From Voacanga thouarsii (Eukaryota > Streptophyta > Magnoliopsida > Gentianales > Apocynaceae), in contig JANUWF010001223.1 of NCBI GenBank assembly GCA_026120185.1, positions 1-64,000 on the forward strand: a stretch of 64,000 nucleotides of DNA. Reading direction: 5' to 3'. The position numbers were made by a program, and so were the translations under genes. Positions 1 to 12,648 of this stretch are shown here, in pieces; position 1 is the first letter of the stretch, and each line of letters starts with the position of its first letter. Under the pieces are notes generated by a model, which saw nothing but the letters and a program-made list of their open reading frames with translations, was not told the origin of the DNA and made no database searches.

Positions 1-1863
1 AGATTTGTTTAAAAAGTGTTATGACCAAGTTTGAAGTTAATATGATATATTTTGGCATTCAATCGAACAAAATGTCTACAAAAATACCGAAAACCTAAGG
101 CATTTACAAATATTGGCACTTTAAATTAATGATCCGACCATTAGATTTGTTTAAATTGCTAATAAAATTGTTATGACCGAATTTGAAAAAAATCGGATAT
201 ATTTTGGCATGCAATCCAACAACTATCAACAAAAATACCGAAAACCTAAGGCATTTACCAATACAGGCACGTTAGATTAATGATCCAACCGTTAGATTTG
301 TTTAAATTGCTAATAAAAGTGTTATGACCAAATTTGAAAATAATCGGATACATTTTTGCCAGCAATCCAACAAATGTCTACAAAAAGACCGAAAAAGACA
401 TATATTTTGGCATGCAATCCAACAATTGTCTAGAAAAAGACTGAAAACCTAAGACAATTACAATGATTGGCATTTTAACATAATGATCCGACCGTTAGAT
501 TTGTTTAAATTACTACAAAAAGTGTTATGACCACGTTTGAAGTTAATTGGATATATTTGGGCAAGCAATCCAACAAAATGTCTACAAAAAGACCGAAAAC
601 CTAAGGCATTAACAAATATAGTCACTTTCAACTAATGATCTGACTGTTAAATTTTTTTAAATAGGTATGAAAAGTGTTATGACCAGGTTTCAATATAATC
701 GGATATATTTTTGCGTGCAATCCACCAAATGTCTCCAAAAAGATCGAAAACCTAAGACATTAACAAAGATAGGCACTTTCAATTAATGATCCGACCGTTA
801 GATTTGTTTAAATTACTACAAAAAGTGTTATGACCAAATTTGAAGTTAATAGGATATATTTTGGCATACAATCCAACAAAATGTACATAAAAAGACCGAA
901 AACCTAATGCATTTACAAAGACAGACACTTTCAATTAATGATTTGACCGTTAGATTTGTTTAAATTGACATTAAAGGTGTTATGACAAAATTTGAAGATA
1001 ATCGGGTATACTTTTACATGTAGTCCTACAAAATATCTACAAAAATACCGAATATCTGAGGCATTTACAAAGATAGGCACTTTCAATTAATGATCCGACC
1101 GTTAGATTTGTTTAAATGGCCACGAAAAGTGTTATGACCAAATTTGAAAATAATCGGATATATTTTGGCATGCAATCCAACAAATGTCTACCAAAAAGAC
1201 CGAAAACCTAAGACATTTACAATGATTGGCATTTTAACATAATGATCCGACCGTTAGATTTGTTTAAATTACTAGAAAAAGTGCTATGACCACGTTTGAA
1301 GTTAATTGGATATATTTGGGCAAGCAATCCAACAAAATGTCTACAAAAAGACCGAAAACCTAAGGCATTAGCAAATATAGTCACTTTCAACTAATGATCT
1401 GACCGTTAAATTTTTTTAAATAGGTATGAAAAGTGTTATGACCAGGTTTCAATATAATCGGATATATTTTGGCGTGCAATCCACCAAATGTCTCCAAAAA
1501 CACCGAAAACCTAAGACATTAACAAAGATAGGCACTTTCAATTAATGATCCGACCGTTAGATTTGTTTAAATTACTACAAAAAAGTGTTATGACCAAATT
1601 TGAAGTTAATAGGATATATTTTGGCATGCAATCCAACAAAATGTATATAAAAAGACCGAAAACCTAATGCATTTACAAAGACAAACACTTTCAATTAAGG
1701 ATTTGACCGTTAGATTTGTTTAAATTGACATTAAAGGTGTTATGACAAAATTTGAAGATAATCGGGTATACTTTTACATGTAGTCCTACAAAATATATAC
1801 AAAAATACCGAATATATGAGGCATTTACAAAGATAGGCACTTTCAATTAATGATCCGACCGTT
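1..1863. repeat. Higher-order satellite unit 1 (1863 bp)
   Basis: This block is repeated almost base for base at 1864-3726, an offset of 1863 bp. Its start is marked by a shortened monomer (tttaaaaagtgttatgacca, lacking the usual spacer before the aaaagtg block). It also contains a truncated monomer fused at about 385-410. Inside it, 481-1094 is repeated at 1241-1854, an inner period of 760 bp, which is five monomers. The window edge coincides with the first base of the match, so the true unit may start further left. Confidence 0.85.
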
Positions 1864-3726
1864 AGATTTGTTTAAAAAGTGTTATGACCAAGTTTGAAGT
1901 TAATATGATATATTTTGGCATTCAATCGAACAAAATGTCTACAAAAATACCGAAAACCTAAGGCATTTACAAATATTGGCACTTTAAATTAATGATCCGA
2001 CCATTAGATTTGTTTAAATTGCTAATAAAATTGTTATGACCGAATTTGAAAAAAATCGGATATATTTTGGCATGCAATCCAACAACTATCAACAAAAATA
2101 CCGAAAACCTAAGGCATTTACCAATACAGGCACGTTAGATTAATGATCCAACCGTTAGATTTGTTTAAATTGCTAATAAAAGTGTTATGACCAAATTTGA
2201 AAATAATCGGATACATTTTTGCCAGCAATCCAACAAATGTCTACAAAAAGACCGAAAAAGACATATATTTTGGCATGCAATCCAACAATTGTCTAGAAAA
2301 AGACTGAAAACCTAAGACAATTACAATGATTGGCATTTTAACATAATGATCCGACCGTTAGATTTGTTTAAATTACTACAAAAAGTGTTATGACCACGTT
2401 TGAAGTTAATTGGATATATTTGGGCAAGCAATCCAACAAAATGTCTACAAAAAGACCGAAAACCTAAGGCATTAACAAATATAGTCACTTTCAACTAATG
2501 ATCTGACTGTTAAATTTTTTTAAATATGTATGAAAAGTGTTATGACCAGGTTTCAATATAATCGGATATATTTTTGCGTGCAATCCACCAAATGTCTCCA
2601 AAAAGATCGAAAACCTAAGACATTAACAAAGATAGGCACTTTCAATTAATGATCCGACCGTTAGATTTGTTTAAATTACTACAAAAAGTGTTATGACCAA
2701 ATTTGAAGTTAATAGGATATATTTTGGCATACAATCCAACAAAATGTACATAAAAAGACCGAAAACCTAATGCATTTACAAAGACAGACACTTTCAATTA
2801 ATGATTTGACCGTTAGATTTGTTTAAATTGACATTAAAGGTGTTATGACAAAATTTGAAGATAATCGGGTATACTTTTACATGTAGTCCTACAAAATATC
2901 TACAAAAATACCGAATATCTGAGGCATTTACAAAGATAGGCACTTTCAATTAATGATCCGACCGTTAGATTTGTTTAAATGGCCACGAAAAGTGTTATGA
3001 CCAAATTTGAAAATAATCGGATATATTTTGGCATGCAATCCAACAAATGTCTACCAAAAAGACCGAAAACCTAAGACATTTACAATGATTGGCATTTTAA
3101 CATAATGATCCGACCGTTAGATTTGTTTAAATTACTAGAAAAAGTGTTATGACCACGTTTGAAGTTAATTGGATATATTTGGGCAAGCAATCCAACAAAA
3201 TGTCTACAAAAAGACCGAAAACCTAAGGCATTAGCAAATATAGTCACTTTCAACTAATGATCTGACCGTTAAATTTTTTTAAATAGGTATGAAAAGTGTT
3301 ATGACCAGGTTTCAATATAATCGGATATATTTTGGCGTGCAATCCACCAAATGTCTCCAAAAAGATCGAAAACCTAAGACATTAACAAAGATAGGCACTT
3401 TCAATTAATGATCCGACCGTTAGATTTGTTTAAATTACTACAAAAAGTGTTATGACCAAATTTGAAGTTAATAGGATATATTTTGGCATACAATCCAACA
3501 AAATGTACATAAAAAGACCGAAAACCTAATGCATTTACAAAGACAGACACTTTCAATTAATGATTTGACCGTTAGATTTGTTTAAATTGACATTAAAGGT
3601 GTTATGACAAAATTTGAAGATAATCGGGTATACTTTTACATGTAGTCCTACAAAATATCTACAAAAATACCGAATATCTGAGGCATTTACAAAGATAGGC
3701 ACTTTCAATTAATGATCCGACCGTTA
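1864..3726. repeat. Higher-order satellite unit 2
   Basis: Near-identical copy of 1-1863, with only scattered substitutions (for example around 2523, where aaataggtatg becomes aaatatgtatg). Such low divergence between long units, compared with the much larger divergence between neighbouring monomers, points to recent amplification of the whole block. Confidence 0.85.
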
Positions 3727-4634
3727 GATTTGTTTAAAAAGCTAATAAAAGTGTTATGACCAAATTTGAAAATAATCGGATATATTTTTGCCAGCAATCC
3801 AACAAATGTCTACAAAAAGACCGAAAACCTAAGACATTTACAATGATTGGCAATTTAACATAATGATCCGACCGTTAGATTGGTTTAAATTACTACAAAA
3901 AGTGTTATGACCACGTTTGAAGTTAATCGGAAATATTTGGGCTTGCAATCCAACAAAATATCTACAAAAAGACCGAAAACTTAAGGCATCTACTAAGATA
4001 GTCAATTTCAACTAATGATCTGACCGTTAGATTTCTTTAAATTGGCATCAAAAGTCTTATGATCAAGTTTGAAGATAATTGGATATATTTTGGCATGCAA
4101 TCCAATAAAATGTCAACAAAAAGTCTGAAAACCTAAGACATTTACAAAGATAGGCACTTTCAATTAAAGTTCCGATTGTTAGATTTGTTTAAATTAATAC
4201 AAAAAGTTTTATCACCAAGTTTGAAGTTAATAGGATATATTTTGGCATGCAATCCAATAAAATGTCTATAAAAGACCGAAAATCTAAGGCATTTACAGTG
4301 ATAGGCACTTTCAATTATTGATTTCTCCATTAGATTTGTTTAAATTGATATTTAAGGTGTTATGACAAAATTTAAAGATAATCGGGTATACTTTTACACG
4401 TAGTACTACAAAATATCTACAAAATTACCGAAAATCTGAGGCATTTACGAAGATAGGCACTTTCAATTAATGATCCGACCGTTAGATTTGTTTAAATTAC
4501 TACAAAAAGTGTTATGACCAAATTTGAAGATAATCGGATATATTTTGGCATACAATCCAACAAATATCAATAAAAATACCGAAATCCTAAGACATTTACA
4601 AAGGTAAACACTTTCAATTAATGATGCGACCGTT
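3727..4634. repeat. Diverged satellite monomers between higher-order units
   Basis: About six monomers that keep the 152-bp order of blocks but differ more from each other and from the two long units. Examples are a gatctgaccgttagatttc variant near 4018 and tccgattgttagatttg near 4170. They look like older array members that escaped homogenisation. Confidence 0.75.
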
Positions 4635-5880
4635 AGATTTGTTTAAAAAGTGTTATGACCAAGTTTGAAGTTAATATGATATATTTTGGCATTCAATCGA
4701 ACAAAATGTCTACAAAAATACCGAAAACCTAAGGCATTTACAAATATTGGCACTTTAAATTAATGATCCGACCATTAGATTTGTTTAAATTGCTAATAAA
4801 ATTGTTATGACCGAATTTGAAAAAAATCGGATATATTTTGGCATGCAATCCAACAACTATCAACAAAAATACCGAAAACCTAAGGCATTTACCAATACAG
4901 GCACGTTAGATTAATGATCCAACCGTTAGATTTGTTTAAATTGCTAATAAAAGTGTTATGACCAAATTTGAAAATAATCGGATACATTTTTGCCAGCAAT
5001 CCAACAAATGTCTACAAAAAGACCGAAAAAGACATATATTTTGGCATGCAATCCAACAATTGTCTAGAAAAAGACTGAAAACCTAAGACAATTACAATGA
5101 TTGGCATTTTAACATAATGATCCGACCGTTAGATTTGTTTAAATTACTACAAAAAGTGTTATGACCACGTTTGAAGTTAATTGGATATATTTGGGCAAGC
5201 AATCCAACAAAATGTCTACAAAAAGACCGAAAACCTAAGGCATTAACAAATATAGTCACTTTCAACTAATGATCTGACTGTTAACTTTTTTAAATAGGTA
5301 TGAAAAGTGTTATGACCAGGTTTCAATATAATCGGATATATTTTTGCGTGCAATCCACCAAATGTCTCCAAAAAGATCGAAAACCTAAGACATTAACAAA
5401 GATAGGCACTTTCAATTAATGATCCGACCGTTAGATTTGTTTAAATTACTACAAAAAGTGTTATGACCAAATTTGAAGTTAATAGGATATATTTTGGCAT
5501 ACAATCCAACAAAATGTACATAAAAAGACCGAAAACCTAATGCATTTACAAAGACAGACACTTTCAATTAATGATTTGACCGTTAGATTTGTTTAAATTG
5601 ACATTAAAGGTGTTATGACAAAATTTGAAGATAATCGGGTATACTTTTACATGTAGTCCTACAAAATATCTACAAAAATACCGAATATCTGAGGCATTTA
5701 CAAAGATAGGCACTTTCAATTAATGATCCGACCGTTAGATTTGTTTAAATGGCCACGAAAAGTGTTATGACCAAATTTGAAAATAATCGGATATATTTTG
5801 GCATGCAATCCAACAAATGTCTACCAAAAAGACCGAAAACCTAAGACATTTACAATGATTGGCATTTTAACATAATGATC
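4635..5880. repeat. Higher-order satellite unit 3, truncated
   Basis: Matches positions 1-1247 of the first unit with a single 1-bp deletion near 5283. It breaks off at 5880 in the middle of a monomer, where unrelated DNA begins. The break is in the same gatc that opens the gatccgaccg block. Confidence 0.85.
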
Positions 5881-6529
5881 AAACGTCTTGCTCTCTGAGG
5901 AGTTAAACACAAAAGATTGCCGTAATAAACCAAGGGCAAAATTGGGGGAAAAAAGGAACAGCTTTTAAGAATCACTCTTACAAGGTACCAGGAATCATCA
6001 CACCTAGCCTCGCTACATATCGCTCTAGCTCGAGCCGCTCAACACTCCTTTCAACCTAACACTCACGTATGCATAAAAACAGCCCATCAAAGCTGCAAGA
6101 AACACAGCCAGCCATCTTTTACATCGTTGAGGGGAATGAAGCCTGGTCCGAAGCATTCAGAAATCCTTTACACAAACAAGAATTTAACTGTTAAAAGCCT
6201 CGAGCCAGCCAACATTCCCCTCAACAGCACCACTGCCTACCCTATGATAACTTATACAACCTGAAAGTTATAGCAGTACTACTACAACTATCAACTTCTA
6301 GCAACATTTAACATTTAACATCCACTTTTCCCCCTTGTTTTAACCCACCAAATAAGTCTAATAAACCCCCTGAATCATTCCTATTCTCCTTCCTATTGCA
6401 AGAGTAATCCATCATAAATCCATCCTTCATCACTAAATGTCTTTACATGTATCTATACTCCTACAATCAACCAAGCAAATACACTACAAAATACAAATAG
6501 ACTGCAAAACAAAAATACTCAATGACTGC
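5881..6529. other. Non-repetitive spacer, nothing recognised
   Basis: Unique-looking sequence of mixed composition directly right of the satellite array. I see no coding region, RNA gene or repeat termini. The dispersed phrases about ggggaatgaagcctgg and cattcccctcaac look like ordinary degraded DNA. Confidence 0.4.
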
Positions 6530-6800
6530 AATTTTCTCAATGACTCCAAACATCCAAACATGACCAAACATCCAAACATACTAAAAGAAGACTGCAAATA
6601 TGACCAAACATCCAAACATATTTCTTAATGACTCCAAACATCGAACATCCACATATTTCTCAATGACTCCACAAACATCCAAACACCATCCAATATCTTC
6701 ATTCAAACATTTAGAAATGGGACTATTCATCCAAACATCATCCATTATCTTCATCCAAACATCATCCAAACATCTAGAAATGATACCATTCAAATTGCAT
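6530..6800. repeat. Degenerate short tandem repeat (ccaaacat)
   Basis: Irregular repetition of short units such as atgactccaaacatccaaac and catccaaacatcatcc. Small open frames on both strands here are by-products of the repeat, which lacks stop codons, and are not genes. Confidence 0.6.
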
Positions 6801-7208
6801 CATATAAGTGTCAAAGGAAAAGTAAATCGTTGAGAAAATAGAGATATGTTTGTAATATAGTTAAACTCCAACAACATATACAACATTTCACTTTCCAGTT
6901 TCCACCTTAAAGTAAGACAAAGAATTGTGTTACCCATTTCTGCCTTGGACAGTGGACATCAATTTATTTTCTTTACTTGGTTCCTCCCATTCAAAGCGAA
7001 GTCCCTCTGAAAAATGCTCAAGTGTGAATTGAAGTTTCCAAGAGACAAATTTAACTAAAAATATGATACTTAGGCATGAATTTAAAGAAAAATAGCTTAC
7101 TTGAATTCTCAATCGCTTCAATTCTCTTCAAATATCAAGAATGGTTGATTCATGACCACATTTTGCAAATTCTACAAAAGGAAATTAAATGAAAAGTTAG
7201 AAAACAAA
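6801..7208. other. Spacer 3' of the hAT transposase, nothing recognised
   Basis: AT-rich sequence between the short tandem repeat and the end of the hAT transposase remnant. It is probably part of the transposon's 3' non-coding portion, but I could not identify a terminal inverted repeat or an 8-bp target duplication. Confidence 0.3.
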
Positions 7209-9380
7209 TTAAGACATAAATAAATATCTACAAGTATTAAAAAGATAAAATAGAATATGAAATAGATTACCATGATCCATTTTTTCAAGAATGTCAATGT
7301 CTTCTTCAATATTAACTGGTTTTGCTTCATTGCGCAACCAATCTTTGGCACACATAAGACGTTGTACCATTCTTGGAGTCAAAGAGTTTCTAAACGTGTC
7401 AAGAACATGACCTCCCATGCTAAAAGCAGACTCGGAAGCAATCGTAGAAACTGGAGCAACCAATATATCACGAGCCATTTGAGAAACAATTGGAAATCTT
7501 GGAGCATTAAGCTTCCACCACTTTAGAATATCAAAATCATCTTCATCTTTTTCCCTTTCTTCACCAAGAAACTTATCCAATTCACTTTTTGTATCAACTC
7601 CCCCACCCTCATTAAGAAACATATCATACTCACGCCTAGTGTCTACTTCTAAATTTCGCCTTTCTAATGATGGCTTCAATGAACATTGTGAACGCTAACT
7701 TGAAATGGAACTAGAAAATGCACTTGATGATGGCAGTGGTAAGCAATAATCAACTTGAGAAACATTCATCCTCTTATATTCCTCAAAAAGCTCGTGAATA
7801 CCTTCTTTCACCTTATCCCCAAAAGTAATATTATCCGGATACATCTTTTGAATCACCCACGCAATATAATGCAATTTAAATCGGAGATCAAGAATAATTG
7901 CATAAAACATGATGAAATTCATTTTCTCATGATTCCCCCAATACTTATTGTATTTATTTCTCATTCTCTTTGCCATTTGACTCAACTCTCCATCATCACT
8001 ACATTCCTAGGTATTCAACAATTTAACCACATCACTAAGTTCATGAAGCACTTGATTTGAAGTCACATATAATGAACCAGAAATCCGCAATGTAAGTTCA
8101 TAGAAGTGACCCAAAAACTTTACAAAACGAGAAATATTATCCCAATCTTCCTCACTAGGTAGCCCACCATGATCAACCAGTAGATCAACTTTAAAATGTG
8201 CATCTAAATCTTCAAATCTTTCAAAGGCTTTTGGAAGACTCAAAGCTGTATCTAACATCAGACCAGAAGAGTTCCATCTAGTGGGAACATCCAAACATAA
8301 TAACCTCTTGCTTTCTATCTTTTCCATTTCAACACACTCCTTAAACTTTTACAACCTACTCGGAGATTGCCTTATTTATCTAATAGCTGCTCGAACATGA
8401 GTAATGGAAGGACAGATCTCTTTTAAACCATCTGACACAACAAGATTTATTATGTGTGCTATACACCTAACATGAAGATACTTTCCCCCAAGCAAATTAG
8501 TATTCCAATTAGAAAATCTTTTCTTCAAACAACTAACAGCAACATCATTAGAACTCGCATTTTCAATAGTAATTGCAAACACATTTTCAATTCCCCAGTC
8601 AAATAAGCATTTTTCCACCCCTTTTCCAATATCCTCACCTTTATGACTGTCTATTGGACAAAAATTTAGAATCCTTTTATGCAATACCCAATCATCATCT
8701 ATAAAATAAGCAGTGAGACACATAATTAATTTGCTGTTCAAAAGTCCATGAATCAGTGGTAAGACAAATTCTCTTAGATGAATGTCTCAAAAAACCCTTC
8801 AATTTTGTCTTTTCTTCCAAATAGATATCATAACAATCCCTTATAATGGTAGTTCTAGATGGAATTTGGAAAGATGGGCAAGCAACGGACATGAAATGCC
8901 TAAATCCTTCTTTTTCAACAAATGAAAATGGTTGCTCATCCACAATAATCATATATGCACATGCCTTTCTAGTATCGATTTGATTAAACTTCCAAGTAAC
9001 AACTGAACCGACCTTACCACCATGTGCAAGTAAGTGTGGTTGTTGTTTTAGTTGGGTTGCATGAGCCTCATTATTGTATGGATTTTCAAACAGCCTTTCA
9101 TGTGATTTTTCAGTGAAGTAGTACCATTTATGCTAGGATCAGCTGCATAAGAAAGACTGCAATAATTGCACCTTGCTTTTTTTTCTCCATCTTTAGTTGT
9201 ATATTTAGTAAAATGTGACGACACAATTGATCGTGGTGCTATTTCCCTTTTCTTCTTAGAACTCCGTTGGTTATTGCTTGAAGTATTAGACCCTTCATGA
9301 CTTGCTGAATTATCTTGTGAATTACTCTTAGGGATATTATCTGCTTGATCTGACATCCTACAACTAAAAATGTAAATCAA
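7209..9380 (-). pseudogene. hAT-family transposase, BED finger type, decayed
   Basis: Remnant of an Ac-like (RICESLEEPER-type) DNA transposase that would bind transposon ends and cut and paste the element in the nucleus. Reading the minus strand from 9380, the first about 110 codons hold a BED zinc finger (CNYC, then HMKGC). The middle has the hAT core with the stretch SKRICLTTDSWT, then LHVRCIAHIINLVV, then LDVPTRWNSS. The last 150 codons hold the hAT dimerisation domain (WWKLNAPRFPIVSQMARDIL and SESAFS). Total length is about 700 codons, normal for the family. Breaks seen: a likely 1-nt loss in an A run near 9087, a likely 2-nt loss near 8722, and in-frame stops near 8376, 8355, 8007 and 7695. 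All other pieces share one frame. It is inactive. Transposon termini were not found. Confidence 0.92.
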
Positions 9381-10400
9381 CTTAGAAGCTTTAAGTAAAA
9401 AATGTAAGGATAATCACTAGGCAAATTCTTCAAAGGATCAAGTTCACAAGACAACAAGAGATGGAATGCTAAGATAAATAATGATTAACCAATCCTCACT
9501 CAAATGATTCAAGGGGATTTGAAATTCTAGGACTTCATCCCACCAATCTCAAGAGTTATGATATGAAAATCTAATACAAATGAAAGATGCAAGCTAAGAA
9601 CTCGCATAATAAAATGTAAAGTCATTTAAGCCCACATTCAAGCACAAGTTGGTAATCTTAATTTAGTATGATTGTCCTTACTCTTTGAATTTTTTTCATA
9701 TCTATCATAAATATGCGCTAATCACCTACATGTGTTCTAAATAAAGTATTTTAATTTCAAACATAATTCTAGTACACAACAATGTCAACAACACAAACAA
9801 TTTGTCTATATTACCCTATCAATTTTTAATCATTAACCAAGTATAAATGCCCTAATAAGAAGTTAAATGACACACAAGGACAATAAGCATTCATCCCCAA
9901 ACATTCATCCAACAAAGCTATTCAAGTGGTCAAATAGAAATCGTATGAAATGTTTTGCACAAGGAAGGACATTTTTTTACTCAAGAAAATAGTCTCTTAC
10001 TTAAATTATAGGGCACTACTTTCCAAAATTTAATGGTAAATCTTCTCGAATAATCCCATTTAAGTATAGAAAATGATTGTAATCCTAATACATGTTAATT
10101 GATTTAAACTTATCAATTTATTCTAATTAAGGCCTTAAGCTGTCTACGAAATTCTAGCAAGTATAAGTATTTGTTTTTGAGGTAAAATACACCCTCACAG
10201 TGCTCCCAAATCTTCATGGTTTAAAGCTAAACATATGTAAATATGGATTTCATCAAAATTTCCAGTAAACTAATTAACACCCAAAAGAAAACAGAAAATT
10301 CATATTGAAACTCAAGAATGGCAGCGGCAAGAGGTGATTTTCTGTCCACCAACATTAGCTTAATCTTACACCAAATTTTCTAGCATTCAAATACAAGGTA
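9381..10400. other. AT-rich spacer, nothing recognised
   Basis: About 1 kb upstream of the hAT transposase remnant. No coding frame, tandem repeat or RNA gene is visible. It may contain the 5' non-coding end of the hAT element and the original target DNA. Confidence 0.3.
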
Positions 10401-11400
10401 CCTACTGTGAGCCCCCTACTTTTTTTCCATTGGTTTTATTTTTCCTAATTAGGGATTTAATTAATTTGTGGGCATGTAGCCCATAAGGTTTGCGGGGTCT
10501 AAATAGCATTGGTTTGTTATTGGGGGCTAATTGTTAGTCCATGCTATTTAAGGACTTTATAATAGCAATTACTTTGGTTAAGGATTTAATTCATGTCGTT
10601 TCTGAATAGAAGGCAACGCTTCAAAAATTGCTCTAGAAAGGGAGGAGGTCAGCGGAAGAGAAGAACTAGAGAAGAAGGTTGTTCCAGCAGCTACGGATAT
10701 AGGTGAGTTCGCTTAATTATCATCTGGTTATGATTGATTCTGTTCTTGGGTTCAATTGCTAAGTTTGGGTGTTAATTGTTTAGGGTTCAAGTAAATATTG
10801 ATTTGGGGATGAAGGATGTTGTCTTTAATTCCAATATTGGTTTGTGGTTATTGGGAATTGTAGATGTCTAGAGGATTCTAGTGGTGATCTAAACGTTATC
10901 TGGTCTTCAGAGTTGTCTAGTAAGGAAATTTGGGGTTCCTCTATTTTCTGGCTACTCTTTTGAAGAACTTATTAGTTTTCTAAAATTAATTGAATCTCTA
11001 GTTGTGGATATAAATTTGGATTGAGTATGGTTTATTTTGACTTTTGTAATTGTAAGGTTATGTATATATTTTGATTTTGATGTTTTTCTTGTATGCATAT
11101 GAATTGTAAGTTCATAGTTTTTGTTAAATTCCGAAGTCGATCGTGAGGATTGTCTGATGCTTGCAGGTGGTTATGGTGGAGATTCTCAAAAATCTGTCAT
11201 ACTTGGTTATTATTCTGGCTTGAGGATACAATACCAAGTTTCTATTTTGACATTTCTCCTAACGGGATATAATAGTTTGGAAACAGATATCAGTTAGTCA
11301 TGATTTTATCCCAAGCATGATTCAGTCCGTCTGTGATGTCTCAGAAACGTTTATATTGTCAAGTCTAACTGTGATGTTTCAAAACGTTCATGTTGTCAAA

Positions 11401-12648
11401 CAAATAATTAATTTTTCCTGCCCAAATAAACCAGTCCAATAAATAAGCCTACATTAGTTTAATCCCATGTTAATCTTTAATCATTGAAACTGAGCCAAAG
11501 CCCTGAATAATTAATTAACCCACCAAATTAATTTAATTAATTCTCTCTCTCAATGGACTTTTATTTTATTCTAACCCAATAATTAAATTAGACTACTTAA
11601 ATAAAATAAATTCCATTTAATTTAAGATCAATTCCTTAGCTCGTATTAAATTAGGACTCACAGTTTATACTGGGGACCAAAAGATACAGTGCCTTGGCTA
11701 CTAAAATGACCAAAATACCATTGCCATATAAATAGCTGTATTCTGCATTTTAAATAATTCCTAATATCACCATAAGGAAATATTGATCCCAAGGACAATG
11801 CTACGTTAGCAAAGTCTCCGACCTACAGGTGTAATGACTAAAATACCCCTCTATACATGGCCGTACATTTAGAGAGGAAGAAATGTACTAACACCTCTCT
11901 AAATGACATCTACCATCCTTAGGCTTCTAGTCCAACGATTCACGACTTCCTGGATCATTCCCGCTTTCCAATGGAGCTATCCTAAAGCAAACATCCAAGT
12001 CATGTTTCCCAGGGCCCTGGATATTTAAATCATTCAGACAACCACACGGGGCGACATAGTATAGAAACTATTTTGTATAAGTCTATCTTAACTAACTAGT
12101 CACACATACCCAACATGCAAGTATATTGGTCCTACGATTGAACCTCAACTATAGCATATCAAAGTACATGCTTCCAACTTCATCAGACTGCCAACTCATA
12201 CTCAAGTCGAAGAGTACTAGTCCACGCTGTAACAGTAGTAGTCTAGGTTTCTACCATATAGTACTTTTTAAGAAACCAGTACTACAAGTCCTATTCTACG
12301 TATTCACAATACGCTTATGTCATGAAGTGAGTGGACTACTCACTGGCTAAAGGTAAGACATTCCTTATTTGGAATTCACAACATAATAACCTAAACATGA
12401 TGAGATTCCCATTCTCATCAATCGGTTAAAAACGAATGTTTATGTTTTAAGTAACCCGTGATCCATGCCTTACCGTGAAAGACCTCCATTCATATGGATT
12501 ACTTACTTAAACACAATGGGTCTTTTCCAAATATAATTGTGAACAAATAAAATATAAATTCACAAACAAGTTCTGAAAATAAATTCTTTTATTAAAACAT
12601 TCGATTTTTACATCAGAAACCTAGTCTAATAAGGCATATTTCCCAACA
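11401..12648 (-). mobile_element. Copia-type LTR, family B copy 1, partial
   Basis: Closely similar along its length to 34378-35623 and to the LTR flanking the primer-binding site at 43702-43713. On the minus strand it begins TGTTGGGAAATATGCC, a start typical of plant Ty1/copia LTRs. About 570 bp of its 3' part, present in the complete copy at 33809-35623, is missing at the left side. It sits inside the older element at 10406-14278, so it arrived later. No coding content. Confidence 0.75.

Larger units (their letters stand above)
1..5880. repeat. Satellite array, about 152-bp monomer
   Basis: The whole interval is a head-to-tail array of AT-rich monomers of about 152 bp. Each carries recognisable blocks in the same order: gatccgaccgttagatttg, then gtgttatgacca, then a variant of ggatatattttggca, then caatccaacaaaatgtct, then gaccgaaaacctaa, then ggcacttt. 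Variant monomers recur in a fixed order, giving a higher-order repeat. The array runs off the left edge of the window and stops sharply at 5880, inside a gatccgaccg block. No open reading frame of note lies in it. It could be a free satellite or the internal tandem array of a transposon; the sequence alone does not decide. Confidence 0.95.

Noticed and set aside
1..20. Higher-order satellite unit seeming to start exactly at the window edge
   Set aside because: The match cannot be followed left of base 1, so the coincidence carries no information about the real unit border.
1..5880. CRISPR-like or phage-type repeat array
   Set aside because: Repeats are about 152 bp with no constant-length spacers, and everything else in the window is plant nuclear DNA; this is satellite DNA.
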